A stretch of 64,000 nucleotides of DNA from Mucilaginibacter inviolabilis (GTDB lineage Bacteria; Bacteroidota; Bacteroidia; Sphingobacteriales; Sphingobacteriaceae): assembly GCF_011089895.1 (NCBI RefSeq), contig NZ_JAANAT010000001.1, positions 1,550,001-1,614,000 of the forward strand. The letters are read 5' to 3'. Each line of letters begins with the position of its first letter. Within the stretch, counting starts at the first letter, position 1. The notes beneath the pieces were generated by a model. The model was given only the letters and a program-made list of their open reading frames with translations, had not been told where the DNA came from and searched no databases. Of this stretch, positions 34,936 through 43,897 are shown piece after piece. A program made the position numbers and the translations under genes.

Positions 34936-35589
34936 CTAAACAAGTTGTATCATTTCGTGCCAGTGGTAAATTTTTGACTTCTCGGACGGATTTTTTGCAG
35001 CATTTATCATCGCTGTCGCGATTTGTTTTGCCTCGATACTCCTATACTTATTCATTTTTCCCGTAAGAACAGGGCTGATAAACTCCCATATTCTTCCTAA
35101 TACTCTTTCTACCGGCCGGGCTTTAGTTCTGTTTCCGATAATCGTCGAAGGTCGAAAGATGTGGGTATGTTCAAAATTTTGAAGAATGATATCCTGTTCA
35201 GCCTGACCTTTGGTTTTCGGATAAAAGAAAGAAGATGCGACATTTGCTCCAATTGACGAAACAAAGAAAACAGAGCTGGCTCCATTTTCTTTGGCTATTT
35301 TTGCAGCCAACACCGGATAATCGTGATCAACCTGATAATATGATGCGTTATCAGGCGTCTTTTTTCGGGTTGTTCCAAGAGCAATGTAAACTTCATCGAC
35401 CTTAATCCCGTCTACCAAACCAACAAATGATCCAAAATCGCCGGTTAAAACTTTCAACTTATAATGCTTTATAGGTAGTTCCGTCCTTACTACGGCAATT
35501 ACTTCGTCATAGTCATTACTCCACAAAAGTTCCTGCAGGATATTGAATCCAACCAGTCCGCTTGCTCCATAAAGAATTGCTTTTTTCAT
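34936..35589 (-). CDS. NAD(P)-binding protein of the HTATIP2/TIP30 type (atypical SDR)
   Basis: 217 residues. Rossmann loop YGASGLVG (residues 7-14), then VSSIGAN, and a YPKTKGQAE helix that supplies the Tyr and Lys of SDRs. The C-terminal part ending in YHWHEMIQL is typical of this branch. NADPH binding is very likely; the substrate is unknown. Its start is 12 bp past the stop of the zinc-free dehydrogenase on the same strand, so the two form an operon of reductases. Confidence 0.85.
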   Translation of the reverse strand: MKKAILYGASGLVGFNILQELLWSNDYDEVIAVVRTELPIKHYKLKVLTGDFGSFVGLVDGIKVDEVYIALGTTRKKTPDNASYYQVDHDYPVLAAKIAKENGASSVFFVSSIGANVASSFFYPKTKGQAEQDIILQNFEHTHIFRPSTIIGNRTKARPVERVLGRIWEFISPVLTGKMNKYRSIEAKQIATAMINAAKNPSEKSKIYHWHEMIQLV

Positions 35590-35601
35590 TTTTTTCGAAG
35601 A

Positions 35602-36543
35602 TTACAGGGTCACGACTATTTTCCCAACAGTTCGGCCTGTTTCAATTTGCTGATGGGCCCTACTAATTTCATCGAGTTCGAACGACTGGGCTATATGTGG
35701 TTTTAAGGCTCCATTGGACAAAAGTTTAGCTAACACTCTCATGTCGTCACCGCTGGATTTAACGGCCGTATTATAACAGTGTATGCCTTTTTCTTTGGCC
35801 TTTTCAGCGATCAAAGCACTTGAACCTGTAATAATACTTATTACCGTGCCTCCTTTTTTTGTTACTTGCAGGGAGAGTTCGGTATTTGCGCCACCAACTG
35901 TATCCAATACTAAATCTATATCGGATAAGGTTTCTTCAAAACGTACAGCCTTATAATCGACATGTTCGTTCGCACCCAGGCTCAAGACAAAATCACGGTT
36001 TGCCGCTGAGGCTGTTCCAATGACGTATGCTCCTAAGCTCCTGGCAATTTGTACGGCAAAGTGCCCCACTCCTCCTGATGCCGCATGTATTAATACACGT
36101 TGTCCCCGCGTTATTTTACCATGTTGTATGAGGGATTGGTAAGCTGTAAGTGCCGCTAAGGTAGTTGCGGCAGCTTCAGCATGAGAAATATTGGCTGGTT
36201 TGATAGCCAATTGTTCGGCTGGAACCGCTACATATTCGGCATAGGCCTTGCCATGCCCAGGAAAGTTTATCATACCAAAAACCGCCTCTCCTACTTTAAA
36301 GTCGTTAACCTCAGCCCCTACTTGTGTTATAATGCCAGAAATATCCCAACCAAGAATTAAAGGTACTTCGGTTTTGAGTTTTTCATACAACCCTTGGCCT
36401 TTCCTTGTTTTTATGTCGATTGGATTAATACTAATGGCTTTTACCTGTATCAGCACTTCGTTATTTTTGATAACAGGAAGATTAAGCGTTGCTAGCTTAA
36501 GGTTCTCTGCTCCTCCGGGCTGATCTAAAATAATTGCTTTCAT
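35602..36543 (-). CDS. NADP-dependent quinone oxidoreductase-like MDR protein
   Basis: 313 residues of the zinc-free medium-chain reductase family. The motif GWDISGIITQVG, the nucleotide loop AASGGVGHFAVQIA and the strand LDTVGG are all present; the cysteine clusters of zinc alcohol dehydrogenases are missing. It probably reduces quinones or enones using NADPH. First gene of a two-gene unit with the HTATIP2-like protein. The gap up to 36800 is AT-rich with nothing else visible. Confidence 0.9.
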   Translation of the reverse strand: MKAIILDQPGGAENLKLATLNLPVIKNNEVLIQVKAISINPIDIKTRKGQGLYEKLKTEVPLILGWDISGIITQVGAEVNDFKVGEAVFGMINFPGHGKAYAEYVAVPAEQLAIKPANISHAEAAATTLAALTAYQSLIQHGKITRGQRVLIHAASGGVGHFAVQIARSLGAYVIGTASAANRDFVLSLGANEHVDYKAVRFEETLSDIDLVLDTVGGANTELSLQVTKKGGTVISIITGSSALIAEKAKEKGIHCYNTAVKSSGDDMRVLAKLLSNGALKPHIAQSFELDEISRAHQQIETGRTVGKIVVTL

Positions 36544-36800
36544 TTTTATCTTTATTTTTGAATAGTTCTACGAATACTTTTCCAAGCTTCTTGCAGAATC
36601 TATGTAAGTCCTGCTTCAATTTTCAAACTGTCTATAACTCTTTGTATTTAAATTATTCTACAAAGATGAGATATAAACTACCCCAAAAAAGTATAAGAAC
36701 TACTGCAAGAAATACAAATATCAAAGATTAAATATTCATCATATTATCTCCGTTCTGGAAGATCTTTTTTCCAGTCTTCCTTAGAATGATCATCCAGCGA

Positions 36801-36847
36801 ATAATAAGCAAGAGGGGGAGCGAACCAATTCCCCCCTTGCTTATTAT
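36801..36847. terminator. Strong hairpin overlapping the stop of the DHFR-like gene
   Basis: AATAAGCAAG-a-GGGGGA and TCCCCC-c-TTGCTTATT pair over 17 bp with a 10-nt loop. The right arm runs into the TTATTATTTTTT that holds the gene's stop codon. Functional on both strands, best U-tract on the plus strand. Confidence 0.7.
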
Positions 36848-37353
36848 TTTTTAACAAGCCAATGCAACTGAAATATATCGCTGGTAATAACTTTAGTTCC
36901 CAAAAGTTCGAGATCCAAATCATGATCAGTTAAATCAAGAAGCTCTTCCCCTGTACTGGTTAATATCGGGTTATAATTCAGGTAAAGCTCGTTAACATAT
37001 CCTTTGTTAATAAAGGAATGATAGGTTTGTACACCTCCCAGGATCAGGATTTTGTTTTGTCCCTTTTTACCCAGATATTCAATTATTGATTCAGCATCCG
37101 GGAGAAAAGTTACGCCCTCAAAGCTATCTGTCCTTTTGGAAAGAACAATAAGCTCTAGGCCCTTCAGGCCTTCACCTGCTCCTGGAATGCTCATAAAAAG
37201 ATTAAATGTATTGCTACCTATGACCATATTGCCTGTACCCCAGGCCAGTTCCATACAATCTTTCAATATTTCAACCGGCGTTTGGTAGTTTTCTTGTTGT
37301 GCCAGTATAACTCGGCCGTTCGCTGTGAGCGACGCATAAATGATAAATTCCAT
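36844..37353 (-). CDS. Dihydrofolate reductase-family protein (RibD C-terminal-like)
   Basis: 169 residues from MEFIIYASLTANGRV; seven extra codons upstream (from 37374) are open but do not fit. The pattern ASLTANG, GNMVIGSNTFNLF, IVLSKR, ILILGGVQTY and a final beta-rich end is that of the YyaP/RibD_C family of small NADPH-binding reductases. Its substrate is unknown; true folate reduction is unlikely because the folate-site residues are not evident. It is monocistronic and ends in the hairpin above. Confidence 0.8.
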   Translation of the reverse strand: MEFIIYASLTANGRVILAQQENYQTPVEILKDCMELAWGTGNMVIGSNTFNLFMSIPGAGEGLKGLELIVLSKRTDSFEGVTFLPDAESIIEYLGKKGQNKILILGGVQTYHSFINKGYVNELYLNYNPILTSTGEELLDLTDHDLDLELLGTKVITSDIFQLHWLVKK

Positions 37354-37467
37354 CTTAATGATTTTTTCCCGCAAATATATTTCGCTTGAAAGGCATAAAA
37401 TTGTACAGGGTGGACAAATTGCTTTGGCGGGAAGAAAATAAAAAGATCAAGTCAAAATAACACGATG

Positions 37468-38262
37468 TTAAAGCTGGCAAATTGGGCCTGAGTTTTTAGC
37501 ATTGTGTCCTGATAGTTTTTTAAACTCGCGGGAGAAATGGGCCGGGTCATAATATCCTGATGCATAACCAATCGCTGCAAGGGAATAAGGCTTTGGCTGG
37601 TACAGTAAGTTCCTGGCAACCACAAACCGGGATAACCGCCTGAAAGTTTGTGCATTCACGCCAATTTGATCCTTGAAAACCCGGGCCATATGTCGCGAAC
37701 TTAACGGGTACAAACCAAAATCATTTCGATAGGCTACAGTTGGACCAGGATACTTTTGAAGTATTCCTGCCAGTTTGGATACATATCGAAAATAATGATT
37801 CTCGTTTCTTATCTCGCGGCAAAAAAAACTATCTAAAAGTTGATTTCTTGTCTCAAAATCACTTGCAGATCTCATTTGATTAAAAAGATGTCTGATTGAA
37901 TCTCCAAAGACTCTCTCTGCATTCACAAAGGTCTCTGTTGTTTCTGAAACGGGAGTATCACTAAAGCGGGCAAAGCCGAATGAAGAAAACTGAATGATAA
38001 CGGTTTCAATTTCCCGCTGTGCCGGTGTCATCAGGTAAACACTTTCGTGTAAACCCAATAGCATAATGTCCGGACAAACTTGTCCGTTAATTTTCGCTGC
38101 CTTAAAATTAAAAATTAATGAAACGTTATTGGAGGGAAATATTTGCTTTTGCCGATGATGGCCCGACTGGTCATAGAAATGGCCGTATGAAAGAATAAGT
38201 GAACTTAGCTCAACTTTCCCTGGTGATTCTAAACTAAAGATAAAATCATTTTCTTTATCCAT
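37468..38262 (-). CDS. AraC-family transcription regulator
   Basis: 264 residues. The N-terminal part (about 1-150) is a sensor-like domain with beta strands of the AraC-associated kind; the C-terminal part (about 160-262) has two helix-turn-helix units, ending with the signature AAIGYASGYYDPAHFSREFKKLSG. It may control the neighbouring reductase genes, which lie beyond one gene on the same strand. It is divergent from phnA, with a 160-bp gap that holds no clear operator. Confidence 0.9.
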   Translation of the reverse strand: MDKENDFIFSLESPGKVELSSLILSYGHFYDQSGHHRQKQIFPSNNVSLIFNFKAAKINGQVCPDIMLLGLHESVYLMTPAQREIETVIIQFSSFGFARFSDTPVSETTETFVNAERVFGDSIRHLFNQMRSASDFETRNQLLDSFFCREIRNENHYFRYVSKLAGILQKYPGPTVAYRNDFGLYPLSSRHMARVFKDQIGVNAQTFRRLSRFVVARNLLYQPKPYSLAAIGYASGYYDPAHFSREFKKLSGHNAKNSGPICQL

Positions 38263-38422
38263 CTCCTACTTTTTTTGGTAAAGGCAAAGATAGTAATACC
38301 TGGGGTGACACCAATTCCTGCGATTCTTCGAAATCAGACAGCAACTCGTGGCCGATACGCACTCATATATGGCTAAAAACAGAACAATTATTTTTGCGTC
38401 CATTTTTAATAGCAGTATAACA

Positions 38423-39004
38423 ATGAATTTAGAAGAGCAATTACGTGAGCGAAGCAATAATCAATGCGAACTATGTCTGTCCACTACGGATCTTTCTGTA
38501 TATGAAGTACCACCGCAAGACAGCAGTAACGCTGATAATAGCATCCTGCTCTGTGGAAAGTGCCTCGCCCAGGCAGAGAAAAAGGAAGCCTTGGACAATA
38601 ACCATTGGAATTGCCTCACCAGCAGTATGTGGAGCGAGGTTCCCGCTGTTCAGGTAATGAGCTGGCGGATGCTCAACCGCCTGCGGCAGGAAAGCTGGGC
38701 CGCAGACAGCCTGGATATGATGTATCTGAACGATGAGCAACTGGCCTGGGCTAAAGTTACCGGTGATCACGAGAACGATAGCAGTGTGGACCTGCATAAA
38801 GATTGTAACGGACAGGTATTACAGGTTGGCGATAGCGTGGTGCTCATTAAATCGCTTGATGTGAAGGGGAGCTCGCTTAATGCCAAAATGGGCACGGTAG
38901 TAAAGAATATAAAACTTGTAGAAGATAATAGCGGGCAGATAGAAGGTAAGGTCGAAGGACAGACGATCATTATCCTTACCAAATTTGTAAGGAAACAGCA
39001 CTAA
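38423..39004 (+). CDS. PhnA-type zinc-ribbon protein
   Basis: 193 residues from the ATG at 38423 (MNLEEQLRERSNNQCELC); the frame opens at 38348 but the family starts here. The N-terminal zinc ribbon has C15-x2-C18 and a second CGKC pair; the C-terminal PhnA domain reads DCNGQVLQVGDSVVLIKSLDVKG. Despite the name, this family is not phosphonoacetate hydrolase, and its function is not established. The middle spacer (about 60-115) is longer than in E. coli PhnA. A terminator follows. Confidence 0.88.
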   Translation: MNLEEQLRERSNNQCELCLSTTDLSVYEVPPQDSSNADNSILLCGKCLAQAEKKEALDNNHWNCLTSSMWSEVPAVQVMSWRMLNRLRQESWAADSLDMMYLNDEQLAWAKVTGDHENDSSVDLHKDCNGQVLQVGDSVVLIKSLDVKGSSLNAKMGTVVKNIKLVEDNSGQIEGKVEGQTIIILTKFVRKQH

Positions 39005-39028
39005 AACATTTCCTATCTTACAATATCA

Positions 39029-39069
39029 AAAGGGGCGAAATGATGGTTATATGAAATCGCCCCTTTGTT
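39029..39069 (+). terminator. Terminator after phnA
   Basis: AAAGGGGCGA (39029-39038) and TCGCCCCTTT (39057-39066) form a perfect 10-bp stem with an 18-nt loop, followed by GTT. Confidence 0.65.
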
Positions 39070-39167
39070 CAACCCTATACTGGGATGTGACGACTTCGCA
39101 TTATCATCAGTTTACTCAGAAATCCTGTTAAATCAAGTACAGCATGCGATTATAACCAGGTAAAAAC

Positions 39168-39233
39168 TGATAAATATCACCTTCCTCATTGATTTCTTGC
39201 AGGTAAAAGCCCTTGGATGGGTGGATATATTTG
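39168..39233 (+). promoter_or_regulatory. Crp/Fnr-type operator 46 nt from a perfect -7 element (methyltransferase cassette 1)
   Basis: TGATAAATATCA (39168-39179, preceded by C) lies 46 nt upstream of TATATTTG (39226-39233), which fits TAnnTTTG fully. The start codon GTG follows after only 3 nt, so the mRNA is probably leaderless or nearly so. The mirror cassette at 49.8 kb has the same box and the same 46-nt spacing. Confidence 0.65.
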
Positions 39234-39236
39234 CAG

Positions 39237-39902
39237 GTGCTTACTCCATACCCAATTTCGTCATTTCCGCCCGAGCCCGAAGAGCAACAGCAGGGCACTA
39301 TTGTACCTTTCAGAAAGAAACATCCCAATGATTGTTTCTTCCGCAATGAAGCGGAATTTGATTGGCTTTATCCTGAACATTTGCAATTGATATCCCTAAA
39401 GCAGTGGACACCTATCGCCATTGCCAGAAAAGCTGCCGAATATTTAGCTGTAAAAGGTGCAAAAATTCTGGATGTGGGCAGTGGTATCGGAAAATTCTGT
39501 TTGACTGCGGCACATTTTTATCCTGATTCTTTTTACTTCGGAGTAGAGCAGCGACATGAACTGGTCCATTACGCCAAAACCGCCAAAAGATACCTGGGGA
39601 TGGATAATGTCGATTTCCTGCATGCCAATATTACCCAGATTAATTTTAAAGAGTTTGATCATTTCTATTTCTATAATTCTTTTTTTGAGAATATAGACCA
39701 GGTGAACGCGATTGACGATAGCATAGAGACCTCCTATAGCCTCTACACGTATTATTCGATGTATCTAAAGGGCGTGTTAAGCGAGAAACCGGAAGGAACC
39801 CGGGTGGTAACCTACCAAAGCCTCGGCGAGGTTATTCCATCCGGTTACAGGATGACAGGCCAGTCTTATGATTCCATGCTGCAATTTTGGATCAAAGAAT
39901 AA
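39237..39902 (+). CDS. Class I SAM-dependent methyltransferase, A-type of cassette 1
   Basis: 221 residues from GTG 39237. This start is chosen because from here the protein aligns without a gap to its mirror paralog at 49131-49796, with 43 residues before EFDW in both and identical total length; an ATG at 39213 would precede the -7 element. SAM motif I reads ILDVGSGIGKF, the acidic ribose-binding Glu lies in FGVEQR, and motif IV reads FYFYNSFFENID. The YN-[SP]-F-x-E-N-I signature and GVE resemble the Dot1-like protein lysine methyltransferase fold, but the substrate is unknown. The B-type gene follows 50 bp downstream. Confidence 0.8.
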   Translation: MLTPYPISSFPPEPEEQQQGTIVPFRKKHPNDCFFRNEAEFDWLYPEHLQLISLKQWTPIAIARKAAEYLAVKGAKILDVGSGIGKFCLTAAHFYPDSFYFGVEQRHELVHYAKTAKRYLGMDNVDFLHANITQINFKEFDHFYFYNSFFENIDQVNAIDDSIETSYSLYTYYSMYLKGVLSEKPEGTRVVTYQSLGEVIPSGYRMTGQSYDSMLQFWIKE

Positions 39903-39952
39903 TTATCCATTTAAACTTAAAACTTAAATAAAACCTCACACGCCTTTTTTAA

Positions 39953-40546
39953 ATGTATAGCGATACCTTAAATATTTCCTATTTCCGCAAAGACGCGGCC
40001 TTTGATACTTTATATCCCCGGCATATACGTGAATTATCAGAAATGCACTGGACCGCTTTGGATGTTTCCCTGGAAGCCAGCAATTTTCTGGCGGCCCCGG
40101 GGGCCCGGGTCCTGGATATCGGGAGCGGCGTCGGTAAATTCTGTATTGCCGCTGGTGTCTATCACCCGGAAGCTACTTTTTACGGTGTTGAACAACGGGA
40201 AGAACTGTTCCACCATGCTCAAACAGCTAAAGAGCAGGTCGGGGTGTCCAATGTCCAGTTTATCTATGGTAACCTAATGGACCTGGATTATGACCAGTAT
40301 GATCACTTTTATTTTTACAATCCTTTTTATGAAAATATAGAACCCAAAAGCCGGATCGATTTTACCGTCAGGACCTCGTTTGAATTATATCATCAATATA
40401 CCCTATTCATTTACGAGATGCTGAACAAGAAACCGGCCGGTACTAAACTGGTAACCTTTCATGCGCCGGACAAACAAATTCCGGCCAGTTATCAATTAAT
40501 GGACAATTCCTATAGCCGGGTCTTGAAAATGTGGGTCAAGCAGTAA
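39953..40546 (+). CDS. Class I SAM-dependent methyltransferase, B-type of cassette 1
   Basis: 197 residues. Motif I VLDIGSGVGKF, acidic GVEQR, motif IV FYFYNPFYENIEP, and the C-terminal SYSRVLKMWVKQ. It lacks the N-terminal extension of the A-type. It is about 60 percent identical by eye to the B-type at 48466-49059 and has exactly the same length. Same-strand position 50 bp after the A-type with no box of its own suggests co-transcription. A physical partnership of A and B proteins is possible because both cassettes keep the pair together. Confidence 0.82.
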   Translation: MYSDTLNISYFRKDAAFDTLYPRHIRELSEMHWTALDVSLEASNFLAAPGARVLDIGSGVGKFCIAAGVYHPEATFYGVEQREELFHHAQTAKEQVGVSNVQFIYGNLMDLDYDQYDHFYFYNPFYENIEPKSRIDFTVRTSFELYHQYTLFIYEMLNKKPAGTKLVTFHAPDKQIPASYQLMDNSYSRVLKMWVKQ

Positions 40547-40616
40547 GCGATGTGGTTCAAACCCTGCTATAGGATTATACGATTTACTGATGAACGATCA
40601 TAATTAATATTTATTG

Positions 40617-41879
40617 ATGAATTTAATACAAAAAGCACTATCCAAATTAGGTCCTTTAGGCGATCATGCTCATTATGCCCACGGTTATTTCACTTATCCC
40701 CGGCTCGAAGGAGAACTGGGGCCCAAAATGAATTTTAAGGGAAAAGAAAAGCTGGTCTGGAGCCTGAATAATTACCTGGGACTGGCCAATGATCCTTTAG
40801 TCAGGCAGGCAGATACTGAAGGTGCCAGGCAATATGGCCTGGCCTATCCTATGGGAGCCCGTATGATGACCGGAAACTCAGCGCTGCATGAGCTACTGGA
40901 AGAGAAACTTGCTGCTTTTGTGTCCAAACAGGATACTTTTTTATTGAACTATGGCTATCAGGGCATGGTATCTATTATTGACAGTATGGTTGACCGGCAT
41001 GATGTGGTGGTGTATGATTCGGAAGCTCACGCCTGTATCATTGACGGGCTCCGCTTACACCCCGGGAAACGTTTTGTTTACCGGCACAATGACATGGATG
41101 ACTTTAAGAAACAATTATTCCGTGCCAAAAAACTGACGGATGATAGCAAAGGGGGTATCCTGGTCATTACCGAAGGCGTTTTCGGGATGCGGGGAGATCT
41201 GGGTAAACTGAAAGAAATAGCTGCTTTCAAAAAATATATAGATTTTACATTGCTGGTGGACGATGCTCACGGGATCGGAGTCATGGGTAATCATGGTGCG
41301 GGAACCGGCGAAGCCCTGGGCGTACAGGATGAAATTGATCTTTATTTTGGCACATTCGCTAAAGCGTTTGCGGCCATCGGCGCATTTGTATCCGCGAACC
41401 GGGACATTATCCAGTATCTCCGTTATAAAATGCGGTCGCAGATTTTTGCCAAGGCATTACCCATGCCATTGGTATTTGGTTTACTGCAAAGGTTGGAATT
41501 GATCCGGACACGACCAGAACTCCGCATCAAGCTATGGCAGATCACCCATGCCCTGCAGGATGGGCTGAAAGAAGCAGGTCTGGATGTGGGTGATACCGAA
41601 TCCCCGGTTACCCCTGTCTATTTAAACGGGTCGGTTAGTCAGGCCACTGCATTGGTGGAAGATCTTCGTGAAAATCATCATATTTTTTGTTCCATGGTAG
41701 TTTATCCCGTAGTGCCCCATGGCACGATCATGCTCCGGCTCATCCCAACTGCCGTACACACTTTTGCAGATGTTTATAAAACTGTCGCCGTATTCAAGCA
41801 GGTCAGGCAAAACCTGGTTGAGGGCAAGTACGCCGGAAACGCTATACCTGCAACAGCTGAGGAACAAATTTTAAGCTGA
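40617..41879 (+). CDS. Alpha-oxoamine synthase family PLP enzyme
   Basis: 420 residues from the ATG at 40617. Fold-type I aminotransferase of the BioF, KBL, SPT and HemA group: LNNYLGLAND substrate loop near the start, SEAHACIIDGLRL, VDDAHGIGVMG, and the PLP Lys K249 in GTFAKAFAA. These enzymes join an amino acid and an acyl-CoA with loss of CO2. The extended N-terminus (HAHYAHGYFTYPRL) marks a Bacteroidota subgroup whose substrates I cannot name; serine palmitoyltransferase, needed for sphingolipids in this family, is one option and glycine C-acetyltransferase another. The pckA gene follows after 5 bp, so the two are one unit. Confidence 0.85.
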   Translation: MNLIQKALSKLGPLGDHAHYAHGYFTYPRLEGELGPKMNFKGKEKLVWSLNNYLGLANDPLVRQADTEGARQYGLAYPMGARMMTGNSALHELLEEKLAAFVSKQDTFLLNYGYQGMVSIIDSMVDRHDVVVYDSEAHACIIDGLRLHPGKRFVYRHNDMDDFKKQLFRAKKLTDDSKGGILVITEGVFGMRGDLGKLKEIAAFKKYIDFTLLVDDAHGIGVMGNHGAGTGEALGVQDEIDLYFGTFAKAFAAIGAFVSANRDIIQYLRYKMRSQIFAKALPMPLVFGLLQRLELIRTRPELRIKLWQITHALQDGLKEAGLDVGDTESPVTPVYLNGSVSQATALVEDLRENHHIFCSMVVYPVVPHGTIMLRLIPTAVHTFADVYKTVAVFKQVRQNLVEGKYAGNAIPATAEEQILS

Positions 41880-41884
41880 ATAAC

Positions 41885-43474
41885 ATGAAAAAATCAGTCG
41901 GGAATTCCCTGGATTATATCGGTTTACAAACCAACAGTCAGCTAAACTGGAATACCCCTGCTCCGGAACTGATCCGACGGACAACGGAGGCCAAACAGGG
42001 GTTTCTGACAGATACCGGCGCACTTGCCTGCGATACAGGAAGGTTTACTGGCAGATCGCCGAAAGATAAGTTCATCGTTATGGACGACCTCACCGAAGAC
42101 AGCGTTTGGTGGGGTGATGTCAACCAGCCTTTCAAAGCCTCGGGCTTTGAGGAGCTATACCAAAAAATGATAGCATACCTGTCTTTAAAAGAAGTTTATA
42201 TACAGGATGTGTATGCCTGTGCGGCTATCGCTTACCGTTTAAAGGTCAGGGCAGTTACAGAATATGCCTGGCAAGCCTTATTCGTACATAATTTATTTAT
42301 AAGGCCTGAACCCAAAGAACTAGCGGAATTTAAGGAAGACTGGCTGATCTTATCTGCCCCGGGCTTTTTTTCCGACCCTGCTGCCGATGAAACAAGATCA
42401 GCTAACTTCACGGTAATCAATTTTTCCAGGAAGATCATCCTGATCGGCGGAACTGCCTACACAGGAGAAATAAAGAAAAGTGTTTTCACGGTATTGAATT
42501 TTTTGTTGCCCCGGCGGCAGGTATTCCCGATGCATTGCAGCGCCAATACTTCTGTTCAGGGAGACACGGCACTTTTCTTTGGCCTATCTGGAACCGGTAA
42601 GACTACGCTGTCCGCTGATCCGGCAAGGAAGCTGGTTGGAGATGATGAACATGGCTGGGATGATACCCAGATCTTTAACATGGAGGGTGGTTGTTATGCC
42701 AAATGCGCGAATTTATCCCAAGAAAAGGAACCGCAGATATTTAATGCCATTCAATATGGCGCCTTATTGGAAAACACCTGCTTTCATCCCGGTACAAGGC
42801 GGGTAAATTATGAAGATATCTCCGAAACTGAAAATACCCGCGCAGCCTATCCGCTGGATTTTATGGATAATATCCAGGCCCCTGCTGTCGCGAAGATACC
42901 CCGGAATATTTTCTTTTTGTCGGCAGATGCCTTTGGGGTTTTACCGCCCATAGCTAAGTTAACCCAAGAGCAGGCCATGTATCATTTTCTTTCCGGCTAT
43001 ACCGCCAAAGTTGCCGGAACTGAAATGGGAGTTACGGAACCCAGGACTACATTTTCAGCCTGTTTCGGAAAACCTTTTTTACCCTTACACCCGATGCACT
43101 ATGCCCTGTTATTGGGAGAAAAACTCAGGAACAATCCCATTCAGGTATGGCTGATCAATACAGGCTGGACTGGAGGAAGCTATGGGACAGGGACAAGGAT
43201 ACCGCTCGAATATACCCGGGCGATGATCACAGCCGCCTTGAACGGAAACCTGCAAAGCGTGTCCTTTACCAGTGACGCTTTTTTTGGGTTGCAGATGCCT
43301 GACTTCTGTCGTGGTGTACCATCGGCTATCCTAAATCCCCAAAATACGTGGAAAGATCCTTTCCAGTATCGTATAGCAGCAGCAAAATTAGTACAACAGT
43401 TTATTCAGAATTTTTCACAATACATTGCGCCGGAGATAATTAAAGGCGGCCCCATCGTTGAAGAGTCTATTTGA
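41885..43474 (+). CDS. pckA: Phosphoenolpyruvate carboxykinase (ATP)
   Basis: 529 residues, normal for the ATP-dependent enzyme. Typical elements: RSPKDKF for oxaloacetate binding, the P-loop GLSGTGKTT (233-241), the metal-binding DDEHGWDD just after it, and NTGWTGGSYGTG near residue 421. It converts oxaloacetate and ATP to PEP, CO2 and ADP, the first step of gluconeogenesis, or runs backwards to save ATP during fermentation. It sits 5 bp after the oxoamine synthase and 27 bp before gcvH, so a common transcript carries all four genes. Confidence 0.96.
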   Translation: MKKSVGNSLDYIGLQTNSQLNWNTPAPELIRRTTEAKQGFLTDTGALACDTGRFTGRSPKDKFIVMDDLTEDSVWWGDVNQPFKASGFEELYQKMIAYLSLKEVYIQDVYACAAIAYRLKVRAVTEYAWQALFVHNLFIRPEPKELAEFKEDWLILSAPGFFSDPAADETRSANFTVINFSRKIILIGGTAYTGEIKKSVFTVLNFLLPRRQVFPMHCSANTSVQGDTALFFGLSGTGKTTLSADPARKLVGDDEHGWDDTQIFNMEGGCYAKCANLSQEKEPQIFNAIQYGALLENTCFHPGTRRVNYEDISETENTRAAYPLDFMDNIQAPAVAKIPRNIFFLSADAFGVLPPIAKLTQEQAMYHFLSGYTAKVAGTEMGVTEPRTTFSACFGKPFLPLHPMHYALLLGEKLRNNPIQVWLINTGWTGGSYGTGTRIPLEYTRAMITAALNGNLQSVSFTSDAFFGLQMPDFCRGVPSAILNPQNTWKDPFQYRIAAAKLVQQFIQNFSQYIAPEIIKGGPIVEESI

Positions 43475-43501
43475 TACCATTGAACCATAAAAAACAAAGA
43501 T

Positions 43502-43897
43502 ATGAAATACCCGGAACATCTATTTTATACAAGGGACCATGAATGGATCAGCTTTGAAAATGAGCATGCGCTGATAGGTATCACCGATTTTGCGCAAAAG
43601 GAATTAGGAGATATTGTTTATGTAGATATCCCATCCCTGGACAAGATTATTGTTAAAGAAGCCATATTTGGCACGGTGGAAGCAGTAAAAACGGTTTCTG
43701 ACCTGTTTATGCCGGTAAATGGCAAAGTTATAGCGATCAATCCCTTATTGGAAACAAACCCGGAACTGGTGAACCAGGATCCTTATGGCAGCTGGATGAT
43801 CAAGGTCTTGGTGACCTCAGCAAGCGACCGGGAATCCCTGTTGAATGCAGAACAATACCAGGCGCTGATCGTAAGTAATCCTTCATCGCATGAATAA
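43502..43897 (+). CDS. gcvH: Glycine cleavage system H protein
   Basis: 131 residues. The lipoyl domain is complete: TRDHEWI at the start, the lipoylated K63 in VEAVKTVSD, and the NPELVNQDPYGSWMIK end. It shuttles the aminomethyl group between GcvP and GcvT. The stop overlaps the gcvT start by 8 bp. Confidence 0.96.
   Translation: MKYPEHLFYTRDHEWISFENEHALIGITDFAQKELGDIVYVDIPSLDKIIVKEAIFGTVEAVKTVSDLFMPVNGKVIAINPLLETNPELVNQDPYGSWMIKVLVTSASDRESLLNAEQYQALIVSNPSSHE

Noticed and set aside
36534..36731. Plus-strand frame of 65 codons
   Set aside because: AT-rich gap with no motif or promoter; opposite strand is the leader of the quinone reductase gene.
40588..40600. TGAT-N5-ATCA before the oxoamine synthase gene
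   Set aside because: The spacer is 5 rather than 4 and the site is only about 17 nt from the start codon, with no -7 element after it.
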